Assembly (NCBI GenBank): GCA_014529385.2
Contig: CM043961.1
Coordinates: forward strand, 15,181,978 to 15,245,977
From: Adiantum capillus-veneris
Taxonomy: Eukaryota > Streptophyta > Polypodiopsida > Polypodiales > Pteridaceae
Direction of reading: 5' to 3'
DNA length: 64,000 nt
Below the pieces are notes generated by a model. That model saw only the letters and a list, made by a program, of their open reading frames with translations. It had not been told where the DNA came from and ran no database searches. Position 1 is the first letter of the stretch; each line of letters opens with the position of its first letter. The translations under genes and the position numbers were made by a program. Positions 34,610 to 44,100 of the stretch are shown here, piece after piece.

Positions 34610-35562
34610 TGTTGCGGAAGCAAATCACACCACCCATAAAGTGCATGCAACCTGACCTAGATCAACATAATTTCAATCAAGGACACAGATGACAAGATAG
34701 ACACACAGAGGAAATCTCTTTAGCTTGTCAGGATGAGACCATCCTACACATACAACACTCTAGAAGGCCAACTAAACCACAATCTAGAATCTCACTACTC
34801 TCAACTACACCACCTACCCACATACACAGAAACGGAAGGAAACTCACTAAACCATGCCAGAATTGTACAAAATTAAAAAAACACCATCCCCTCACTAGGA
34901 TAAACCTGTCCCAAAGCCTCTACACCCAAAACCCTTTCTCTAAACCCATCTATAGAAAATATGATAAAGACAAAGCCAAATTCTGAAAGTTCTCAAAATT
35001 GAAATCTATGAGTACCTATACGTAGCTCATGTTTCTACAATTCTAATGAGTACTTGCAGGTAGAAAAAAAACATCGTTTGATATACTTACAACCACAAAT
35101 AGCTCGTAGATGCGCGAGCACGTATGCTCCGTTTCACGAGGAATGCTTGGCATTGTCGCGTAGCTCTCCTCAAGCCTACATCAATGGTACAATCGGATCT
35201 CCAATGTGATGAACAAGTGGGGAGTAGTGCTAAAATGAATCTCATGCTCTCTCTCTTCCTCTCTCACACACAGTCAAAGGAATCTTGAAACGTATGATTA
35301 TGATAAAATTTGTCTTTACAAAAGTGACCTAGGTAACTTATATACTAAGGCTACCTTAAAAAATGGCTTGGTATTTACAATCTAGAAGTTCCATTTCACC
35401 TCGGCTTCTGCAACTAGACTACCTACTTATTACAAATGATGTTCATAACCATAATTCTCATCATTCTATAACTCTCAGAAAATAATGCTTTGTTGAGTTA
35501 TGTCGTGATGTTGACCCAGCCGTTCAATAGGGCCCAAACCCATTCCTTCGATGACCATAGAA
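34610..35562. repeat. Direct repeat copy 2 (LTR-like), abutting truncated gag
   Basis: Begins TGTTGCGGAAGCAAATCACA and ends near GATGACCATAG. The right edge meets the A' gag sequence in mid-gene, so this repeat block marks the left breakpoint of A'. Confidence 0.7.
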
Positions 35563-36949
35563 AAGTATAGGGTTTGGTGCAAAGGGAAGGTGAGCCAGTA
35601 GATGCGTACATACGGAAGTTTTCAATGGCATGGGAGTGGATGTTCAAAGCCTTAGCACCACAGGTACCCCACCTGACATGTTGAAGAAGGAAAGGTTCTT
35701 GGCTAGTCTTTGGGAGAATATACGTTGGAGAGTGGAGCTAAAGAAGCCTAGGACATATGAAGATGCACTAGATGTAACAAGGAACAAAGAGTGAAAGCTA
35801 AGAAGAATGAGCCAGCTAGGAGTAGAGTCTTTGCCCAAGAGGTCTGAATTTCAGCCTATGGATTCTTTACAAGGTCGCATGCCATGGGTTCATCATGAAC
35901 TAGTGGTTTTTGTTACTCCTCAGGTTATGCCAGCAGTGGTCACTACAGTAGTGCAAGATGATGGGCTAAGGCAAGGCATGCGACAAGTGGTAGAATTAAC
36001 GAAGAATCTTAGCCTAAACATGCTAGGTACTATGGAAAATAATTGAGGTTGGGAGAGGTTTTAGGAGGTGAAGAAAGACCCATGAACGGTGTTGGACAAA
36101 GCAATGGTAGAGTCTGGAGGCAAATGTCCACGTGTTATAATTGCGGAGAGTTGGGCCACATCAGCCCTCAATGTGATAAGCCGCCAAGAATGGGGGGAGA
36201 CATGTATCCATTGCCAAGAAAGGTGCTAACTAGGTCAAATGATTATGGCATTGAAATTAAGGGAGAATAAGGAACAAGTGGATTGAACCAAGAGGAAAAA
36301 AGAAAGACAAAAGTGATAAGTGTGGTCACCTTGGAGAAGGAAGCAAAGCTGGAGGATACATTAGTGATGCCTACTGGGAAGAGGAACACACATGATAAGG
36401 AAGGAAGAAGTGCCCCAGGTCCTAGTAAGAATAAGGGAAAGAGCCATGAAGATGAGGATGTCAAGGCCAAGAAGGAAAGAAGGGCTCATCGCAAGTTTCA
36501 TGTTTCAGATTTTCCACTAGGGGATGGGCAATTAAGCTATGACTTGAAGGAGGATCTGACAAGTAGGAAAGCAGATGTTACTTTTGGGCAGCTTATAGAG
36601 ATAGTGCCTAAGCTAAAGCGACAATGCAAGAGGACGGTTAACCCAATGGAGAATGAACCAGAGAGAGGTTCAATTAAGGTGTTGGCGATGGATGAGCTAC
36701 CAGACATTTGCCTAGTAGTAGATGTGTGGCACAAAAGAAAAAATTTGGGACAAGGTTATGTTGATGGTGGAGTCCAAATATGTGTCATAACACACTCATG
36801 CATGGAAAAGATGGGTCTTAGAATGACTGGGGTGTCAGGATTTCAGATCAGATTGGAAAACCATCAGAAAGTAAAATGTTTGGGTGTTGTAAAGAGCTTA
36901 GAAGTGGAGGCATATGATGCAAAGGTGGTGGTTGATTTTCATGTGATGC
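35563..36949 (+). pseudogene. Element A' (Tat-type Ty3/gypsy), left remnant: gag to protease
   Basis: Homologous to element A at about 48750-50150. It starts inside gag (A-K-G-K-V-S-Q-type region), and contains the gag linker (35807-36046), the zinc knuckle C-Y-N-C-G-E-L-G-H-I-S-P-Q-C (about 36131-36172) and an open frame from 36283 through a basic linker. The protease site follows as Y-V-D-G-G-V-Q-I-C (about 36760), up to V-V-D-F-H-V-M at 36949. There element C interrupts it. The gag part is broken by frameshifts and stops near 35800, 36045 and 36270. The 5' part of gag and the 5' LTR are missing. Confidence 0.85.
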
Positions 36950-37917
36950 TGATCCGAGCCTATCACAAATTTTTGTTTAGTATATTTTGTTGGTTTTCCT
37001 TGCTTCTAGAGGTTTACAATAAAAGAAAGAGTGAGAACAACCTCTTGGAAAAATTAAAAACAAATGATTTGATAGGAATTTTTTCTTGACTAGTTCACCG
37101 GAGGTGAAAGGTAGAGGGAGAACCTAGTGGTAAAGGGAAGGGAAAATATGTAAATGTGAAAAGAAAAGATATGATGTGGTTGTGGAGCCATGCACCCATG
37201 ATTCAAGGGTCATGAGTGGCTCATATCATCATGGCTTTGAAGCCATATGATGATTCAAACAAATGGGACCCAAGTGGAAGACTTGGTAAAGGAAGGAACC
37301 AGACACATGATTTTGCTGAATTTTTAAAAAATAATTCCACTCCGATCGAAGAAAAGTTGTCTTCATCAAAGTTGTAGTTGATGAGCTGGAGATTCTAGCC
37401 ATATTTTTTAAATAATTTTTGCATCTACGGTCTAGGAGATATGGCCAAAATGGCGGACGCCAGGTTTTTCAACTGTGGTGGAGACCACCCCCTCTACCTT
37501 TACACGCACACACCCTTCCTTTTCCACATTGAGACCTTCTCTAAAAATCAGCCATTAGTCTTCTCACCCTCCTCTCCTTCCTCCTCTCTCTCAAGCTCAA
37601 AAACCCATCAAAATTCCTCTTCCAATCACCTCTCAAGTCATGCTTAATCTTGTTGTAATTCATAAGTTCTCATTCAACCCCTTTCTATTCTTACTAGATA
37701 TGTATTGATTTTATGTAGATTCTTTACATTTTAAAATAAGGAAGCTCTTGGACTCAAGCTATGGAGGAAGGAGTGAAAACAACACAAGTGATGATGGAGC
37801 TAATTGGTCAACAAATCACTTGGAAGGAGCTTCTTCATTGGTTGAATGTCCCTAATCAAGCTTCATTTGTACAAATTACACTTGGATCTTAACCTCACTC
37901 CTAATCACTCTCTTTCC

Positions 37918-37926
37918 TATATAAAG
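37918..37926 (+). promoter_or_regulatory. TATA box of element C 5' LTR
   Basis: CCTATATAAAGAGGCC; the same sequence is at 45613-45621 in the 3' LTR. Transcript start expected ~30 bp downstream. Confidence 0.75.
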
Positions 37927-38239
37927 AGGCCTTCCCCTTTGTAATTTCAAGCCTCCCTCAGCCCCATTGAGTCTTTGTATCACTCACCATGAGCCCAGAA
38001 GCTCATTCATTCACTCTATTCTTGCACATTCTAGAGTGCAAATTGTTTCATGCTAGTAACCTCTCCTTCTCTTACTTATGTTAATTAAGAGAAATCTTTT
38101 ATATATGTGTGACAGTGCTTGATGTGATCTTGGCTAATCCTTGAGTGGTTGTTTGGTAATCTACATGCTATTTGTGTTGGGAGTGTTTGAAGTCATCCAT
38201 TCCTTGTACACACACTAAGGTTAATGCTTCATTCATAGT

Positions 38240-38241
<2 letters not shown>

Positions 38242-38287
<46 letters not shown>
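38242..38287. repeat. (CT)n tract within LTR C
   Basis: CT dinucleotide run between the TATA box and the LTR end; the 3' LTR copy (45937-45971) is shorter. Confidence 0.95.
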
Positions 38288-38289
<2 letters not shown>

Positions 38290-38409
38290 TGTAGCGGTCC
38301 TAGCCCACGCTTCCAAGACTAGGTGGTGCCCTTATCTCATTTCCCTTGTGGCGCAATGGAGTTTGTTTTGGTGTAGAGGCTGCCATTCCAAATTTCCTTT
38401 GTCATAAAT

Positions 38410-38430
38410 TGGTGCCTCCACGGAGGAGTT
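38410..38430 (+). promoter_or_regulatory. Primer-binding site of element C
   Basis: TGGTGCCTCCACGGAGGAG starts 6 bp after the LTR. It begins with TGG, the complement of tRNA CCA. Related sites follow the LTRs of A and B. The primer tRNA was not identified. Confidence 0.6.
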
Positions 38431-38454
38431 CTCAAGCAGCGCTCTGTCAATCCT

Positions 38455-38958
38455 ATGAAGGAAGATCCATCAAATTCTCCGAGACTTCCACTATGGTCTC
38501 CCCAAGAAGCTCGAGAAAAGAAGCGTCTTTATCGACAAACGGCACGTATGCGGGTAAAGAGAGTTAACTACACACACCCTTCTTTGCTTCAAGGAAAATC
38601 TTGTAGTCATCAAGTCCCTAGGTCAAAAAATTGTGTTGAGTGCTTTGTGGCTAGTGTGAAGACACTTCCTTTGAAGCCTCAACTTCAGGTGGTGAAAGCA
38701 CTCTCAAACTCGGGTATTAACAAGTTTTTGGAGGGGGAGCTACACATCAATGGGGTGCGGTATTGGCAAGAGGCTACATATGGTGATGCACTCCAACTAC
38801 TACTAGCAAGAAGGCTCAAGGTGGTTGAGAGGGTAGCCATCGAACCCTATGAACTCTACAAAGCTGAAGATGGTCACACCAAAGCTAGGCTAATCACTGG
38901 TGAGCAAATTCTTCGCATCTCTCAAATGGTGGGATCCAAGAGAGCTCAACTTCAATGA
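38455..38958 (+). CDS. Leader ORF 1 of element C, unknown function
   Basis: A 167-codon ORF starts 25 bp after the primer-binding site and is intact. The N-terminal 40 residues are basic (R-E-K-K-R-L-Y-R-Q). The middle carries an N-C-V-E-C pair, and the C-terminal half looks globular (I-N-K-F-L-E-G-E-L, Y-G-D-A-L-Q-L-L-L). No family is recognised. Elements A and B have no similar protein in this place; B has an unrelated 87-codon ORF there. It lies in the same reading frame as the next two small ORFs, separated from them only by stop codons and short gaps. Ogre-type Tat elements of angiosperms are known to carry an extra ORF 5' of gag, but I cannot relate the sequences. Confidence 0.55.
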   Translation: MKEDPSNSPRLPLWSPQEAREKKRLYRQTARMRVKRVNYTHPSLLQGKSCSHQVPRSKNCVECFVASVKTLPLKPQLQVVKALSNSGINKFLEGELHINGVRYWQEATYGDALQLLLARRLKVVERVAIEPYELYKAEDGHTKARLITGEQILRISQMVGSKRAQLQ

Positions 38959-38991
38959 AGTGCTTCATGGAAGTTTGTATTTAATGCACCA

Positions 38992-39201
38992 ATGAATAAT
39001 CCCATTTTCTACAACTTTCAATCAGTTCAGAATGTTAGGGTGAATGTGCGCATTGATAGAAAGATTTTTTTCCAACAAAGATTGGTCTTCTATTTTGGAG
39101 CTGAGAGGTTGAGAGAGATATTGTTGTCCCCTGACCCTATAATATTTCCTATTTTGGAGTATAATGTATCTTTTGATGTTCACATCTTCATCTTGCTTTA
39201 A
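38992..39201 (+). CDS. Leader ORF 2 of element C: ~70-aa conserved small protein, copy 1
   Basis: 69 codons, ATG to TAA, intact. The layout is an N-terminal beta-like stretch with alternating V/I (V-R-V-N-V-R-I), then F-F-Q-Q-R-L-V, then F-G-A-E-R-L-R-E-I-L, then P-I-I-F-P-I-L-E-Y-N-V-S-F-D-V-H-I-F-I-L-L. The last two blocks are shared with the ORFs at 39211-39423 (same element), 53556-53774 (element B) and 48149-48367 (element A). Conservation in three families argues for a real protein. No known domain is recognised. Confidence 0.7.
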   Translation: MNNPIFYNFQSVQNVRVNVRIDRKIFFQQRLVFYFGAERLREILLSPDPIIFPILEYNVSFDVHIFILL

Positions 39202-39210
39202 GCATACTCC

Positions 39211-39423
39211 ATGAATCATAGGGATTTATATGGACCTTTCCAACCTCTTGCTAGACAAACTGTGCATATAATAGCTAGCACAAAGCTTAGGTTCCAAAAC
39301 ATCATAAGGAACTTACTAGGCCCTCGTCGTCTAGCTGAGATTAATGCATCTATCAATCCATTTATTCTACCCTTAATAAGATATGATTTGGGCCTAGAAG
39401 TTTTCATCTTTGTGCTGTATTGA
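39211..39423 (+). CDS. Leader ORF 3 of element C: ~70-aa conserved small protein, copy 2
   Basis: 70 codons, ATG to TGA, intact, starting 9 bp after copy 1 ends and in the same frame. Shared blocks: L-G-P-R-R-L-A-E-I, P-F-I-L-P-L-I-R-Y-D, L-E-V-F-I-F-V-L. It differs from copy 1 at most other positions, so the duplication is old. Gag begins 20 bp after its stop, giving a tightly packed ORF chain. Confidence 0.7.
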   Translation: MNHRDLYGPFQPLARQTVHIIASTKLRFQNIIRNLLGPRRLAEINASINPFILPLIRYDLGLEVFIFVLY

Positions 39424-39443
39424 GAGGAAGGCAACCCATTTTT

Positions 39444-41099
39444 ATGATGGCTTTCCCAAATTGTTTTGGGCGTAGTGGGGAAAATGCTGGGGATTTTTTG
39501 GATAACTTGGAGATGGCTTTCCTTGTCTCTGGGAGGGATGATGAAGCATTGAAATTGAGAGCTTTTCCTTTGGTGCTCAAAGAAGAAGCTAGGGTATGGT
39601 TCCAGGCTCTAGATCCAACCCAAAGAATTGATTGGGAGGGATTGAAGGCGGCTTTCCTATGAAGATTTCAACGAGCCAATTCGGCAGAAGAACTATGGCC
39701 ACGGCTTCTGGCCCTTCATCAAGTTGACCCTCATGGTTATGCAACCTATGAGGAAGGTTTTTTGAAACTTTGGGGGCAATGGTCAGACTCACTAAACCCT
39801 GGTGAGCGAGCTCCCAATTGCCTCCAAAAGGATCGATTTATCTCAGGTTTGTACCCCTTGCTAAGGGAGAAGGTAAAGAGCAAATTTCCAAATGCTTTTG
39901 AAGATGCCTTAAGAATTGCTAGGGAAAAGAATAGAAAGATTCTCTATCAAGCCCAAGCTGGCCAGCTAGCTTTGGGAGGCAGTATCACAACTATGGAAGC
40001 TTCTCACATACCTCCAAATGTGCCTAATGCACCAGACCTCAATAGAGGTCAACAAGAAGATATGCTCCAACAAATAAACAATCTCACAAACCAGCTAGAG
40101 GGGTTGAGACTAAATCTTGTGCAGGGTGCAAGAAGGCCTATTGAGGGAAATGGTGGGAATCGGCCACCAATGCGACGTCAAGCAAGGGAAATGTTGTGTT
40201 ACAATTGTGGGGAAAATGGCCACGGCATGTATAGTTGCCCTCATCCCAGAAGATATGACTACCCTGTCAGAGGTCCTCGACAACAAGTAAGTCCTCCCCG
40301 TGCTAGAGCTCAAGCACAAGAGCAACCGCAACCTCAAATTTTGGAGCCACCTCGTGCTCAAGCTCAAGCCCCTGCTACTCAACCAAATGTGAGCATCATA
40401 AGGATGGAGGAGGTCCTCAAGGGCAGAAGCAACCAGGAAGAAATAGCTAAAGGGAAGATGAAGATAGATGAAGTGGCTACAATGCCTATCAAACGTGTGC
40501 GTGTCCAAGATGAAGTAGGTAAAGAAACAAGCAAGGATGCAAGCAATGAAGCAAGTACATCTCGGGCAACTAAAGATGAAGCCAAGAAGAGAAAGACCCG
40601 TACTAGGTCTCAAATTGACATCTCTGATTTCCCTATGGGATCTCGGACACAACCTTATGACTTGACAGCTGATGTGAGTTCTCAAGGACCAAAGATTACT
40701 TGGCCACAACTACTTCATATCTCCCCAAAGCTTCGACGACAATGGTCAAAAATGGTGAGCATGAGGGCAAAGCGAAGTAAGCTAGTAAGTGTAATCAAAG
40801 CATATGGTCTCAAGGATATAGTGCCTTTGGTGGAGGCTCAAATCAAGGGACAACGGATTCCAAAAACTTACATTGACAGTGGAGCAGAGGTTTGTGTCAT
40901 GACAGAAAAGCTAATGCATCAATTGGGTTTAGAGGTAATGGAATCATCAAACTTTAGGGCAAAAATGGCCAATAATGTCTCTGTCACTTGTGTGGGTGTA
41001 GTGAAAGCTTTGAGAGTTTCTATTTTTGGAATCACTACAGAGGTTGATGCTTATGTGATGCCAGTAAAGGGAGAAGGATACCCCCTTATTTTAGGATGA
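39444..41099 (+). pseudogene. Element C gag and protease (two TGA stops)
   Basis: Starts at ATG 39444 (a second ATG follows directly). The capsid-like retrotransposon gag domain covers about codons 1-190: F-P-N-C-F-G-R-S, V-W-F-Q-A-L, and D-R-F-I-S-G-L-Y-P-L-L-R-E-K-V. A zinc knuckle C-x2-C-x4-H-x4-C follows near 40198-40239, then a P/Q/A-rich linker and a basic linker. The aspartic protease has Y-I-D-S-G-A-E (about 40870), the canonical D-S-G. The frame is interrupted by TGA at 39660-39662, in a Leu-[stop]-Arg-Phe context. It ends at TGA 41097-41099, after L-I-L-G. Both stops look like former CGA (Arg) codons. The frame continues unbroken into pol. Confidence 0.92.
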
Positions 41100-41108
41100 C
41101 TTTGGCTC

Positions 41109-44100
41109 ATGGGTATAGGAGCTAGGCAAGATTGGGCAACAGGAGACTTGGAGTTGAGGCCTCGCATGGGTGGCCATAGTCGGAAGGTGGTTTATAACCT
41201 AAAAGATGGGCGACAAGAGAACCTTGAACTAGAGACGTCAGCTGATGAGTGGAGCTCAAGTGGATGCTCCTCATCCATGGACGAGGAAGAGAGTTCAAGT
41301 GAAGAGAGTGATAGCACTCTCGAAGTCATGGGCGTCACCATAAAGAAAACTACCTCATCAGAAGACAACCCAAGGATCCAAATGGAGAATGTGTGGGATG
41401 CTAGCTTAGAGGAGATGTTATCCAAGCATATAAAGGAAGAAGAAAAGGAGGGTTATGTAAATGTTCTCAAGAAGCATGCATCATTGTTTATTTCTGATTA
41501 CACTCACATTACAGGTGTCACTGCAGTGAAGCATCATATCCATCTAAAAGAAGGGAGCAAGCCAGTAGTACAAAAACTAAGAAGATTAGGAGTTGTGCAA
41601 CAAAATGCACTGTTGTCTGAGGTGAAGAGACTCTTAGAAGCAGGATTCATATACCCAGTAGAAGATTCAGAATGGGTCTCCCCAGTAGTGGTGAGGCCAA
41701 AGAAGAATGGTAAATGGCGAGTGTGCATGGATTACAAGCCACTAAATGCTGCAACAAAGAGGGACCACTTCCCTCTCCCATTTCAAGATGAGATTCTAAA
41801 TGAAGTAGCAGGCCATGAGAGATACACAGTGTGTGATGGCTACTCTGGTTACTTTCAAATACGCATTGTAGAGGAGGACCAGAAAAAGACTACTTTCATC
41901 ACACCATGGGGATGTTTTGCATTTCGAGTCATGCCTTTTGGTCTCACTAACGCTCCAGCCACCTTTCAACGATTCATGAACATGGTCTTCCAACCTTACT
42001 TTGGTAAGTCCATAAGGGTTTTCATAGATGACTTTTGTATTTACAGCTCCAAAAGTATGCATCTTGACAAGATTGATGAAGGATTTACTCGTTTAGCTAA
42101 GCTGGGTGGACAACTAAACAAGGACAAATGTCACATTGGGGAAAGCAAGGTTACACTATTAGGGCATGTAGTGTCCATTGATGGAATCGAGGTAGATCCT
42201 GAAAAGATAGAAACATTGCTAAATCTACCTTCCCCAACTTCCATCAAACAATTAATCTCTTTCTTGCAAAAGCTAAGATATTTGAGTAGATTCATACACT
42301 TACTCTCCCAAGTGATATTTCCTCTACAACAGCTGACTCGTCAAGAGACGCTTGTTTGGAGTGAAGAAAGTGATGGGCATTTTAGAGAGATTAAAAAAAT
42401 GTTAGGGTCACTCCCTGTAATCCTCCAACCTTGTTGGGAAGAAACATTCTTTGTAAACCCTAGTGTAGGAGAAGAGGCCATTGGTGCTTCCCTCCTACAA
42501 AAAGATCCAAAAACATCCTTTATGAGGCCTGTGTATTTTGCTAGCCGCCTCAAGGAAAACACAGAGAAGGCCTACACCCTGATGGAACAGCTAGTGTTAG
42601 CTCTCATGTTTGCGGTAACTAAATTTCGGCCATACTTGCTGCCGAAGAGGTTTGTAATTATCACTGTGGAGGATATGTTTCCCTATGCACTACAACATAT
42701 GGAAATCTCTGACAAAATAGCAAAGTGGGTGGTGCGACTTCAAGAGTTTGATTATACAATACAGGTTGAAAGAACAACTCGAGCATGCTTAGCCGACATT
42801 TTAACAAACAAGTGCTATGAAAAAGTTTTCCATTTGAAGAGAAAGGAACTTCCACCACCTCCAGCTCCAGAGGCTTTGGTCAATGCTTATAGCCTCTACT
42901 TTGATGGAGCATACAAGAGAACCAAGGATAAGGTAGCTGCAGGCATCGTGGTCTTATCTCCATTGGAAGAGAGGATCCATGGTGAAGGGATCACTCTAGA
43001 AGATGTCCACTCCAATAATGAAGTAGAATATCATGCTCTAATTCATGGCCTTTGTTGGTGCCTCGATAATTCAATTAAGAGATTAAACGCTTTTGGTGAC
43101 TCCATGCTTTTGGTAAGGCAAATGCAAGGTACATGGGCTTGCAAAAATGCCCGTCTCTCTACTAAAATGAGAGAAGCCAAAGCTCTTATGAGGAGATTTA
43201 GGGAGGCACAAGTACATCATGTGCCAAGAGACCAGAACAAGGATGCAGACCACCTAGCATCATCAAAGTTAAATGAGTCAATAGTGGGAGCAGTGGCCAT
43301 CAAACTTCCACTTCAGCAAGGCAAGGAGGACTTGGAAGATATTATGCACATTCTGGAGCAAGGAGAGGCTCCTAAACACTTGAATGCAGGGGAAAGGCGA
43401 TGGTTAGGTAGGAAGGCTACCAGGTATCGCATAGTAAATGATGACTTGTATTGTCTTGGTAAGGATGGTGTGCTTAGGAGAGTGCCTTTGAAGAGTGAAA
43501 TTGAAGAGATTTTAAAAGCTTGTCACGATGATATGTGCGGAGGACACTTTGCACACGACGTCACTAGTAGAAAGGTTCTACAAGTTGGGTTTACTTGGCC
43601 AAGTCTTCATCGTGATGTCAAATACTGGTGTCAAACATGTGATGAATATCAGAAAGCAGGACCACGACGGCTCATAGCTGAACCTCAGAACCCAATAAAG
43701 GTATATGGGCCCTTTGAAAAGTGGGGAATTGATGCCATAGGGCCTCTACCACGCACTCAGTCAGGTAAAGAGTACATCATCATGGGAGTAGACTACATGA
43801 CTAGATGGGTTGAGGCTATGCCGACCAATAGAATTACTGCTAAGGATGTGAGTCAGTTCATCTTTGACCACATCTGTTGCCGGTTTGGCACCCCTCTTGA
43901 AATACTATCTGATAGAGGACCAGGGTTTAGAGCAGACTTGGTAGGAGAACTCATGAAGAAGCTAAATATTCAGCATCAACACTCTACTCCTTACTACCCT
44001 CAGTGCAATGGTTTGGTGGAAAAGGTAAATGGAATCATTTGCAAAATTCTCACCAAACAGGTACATGCCAGGCGCCAAGATTGGGACAAACACCTGAATG

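Larger units (their letters stand above)
36950..38404 (+). repeat. Element C 5' LTR
   Basis: 1455 bp, TGATCC...TTTGTCA. It contains a TATA box at 37918-37926, a (CT)n tract at 38242-38287, and the U5 words GCGGTCCTAGCC and AGGTGGTGCCC, which are shared with element B's LTR. Confidence 0.95.

Noticed and set aside
37441-37647. 68-codon ORF beginning M-A-K-M-A-D-A
   Set aside because: Identical in both LTRs of element C (also 45136-45342), with a low-complexity Ser-rich end. It lies upstream of the TATA box in U3, so it is unlikely to be translated.
40110-40709. 199-codon minus-strand ORF opposite gag/protease of element C
   Set aside because: It is a shadow of the plus-strand coding frame; the plus frame carries the zinc knuckle and linker, and no minus-strand domain is seen. 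Similar shadows at 48566-49030 and 54699-55289 were rejected for the same reason.
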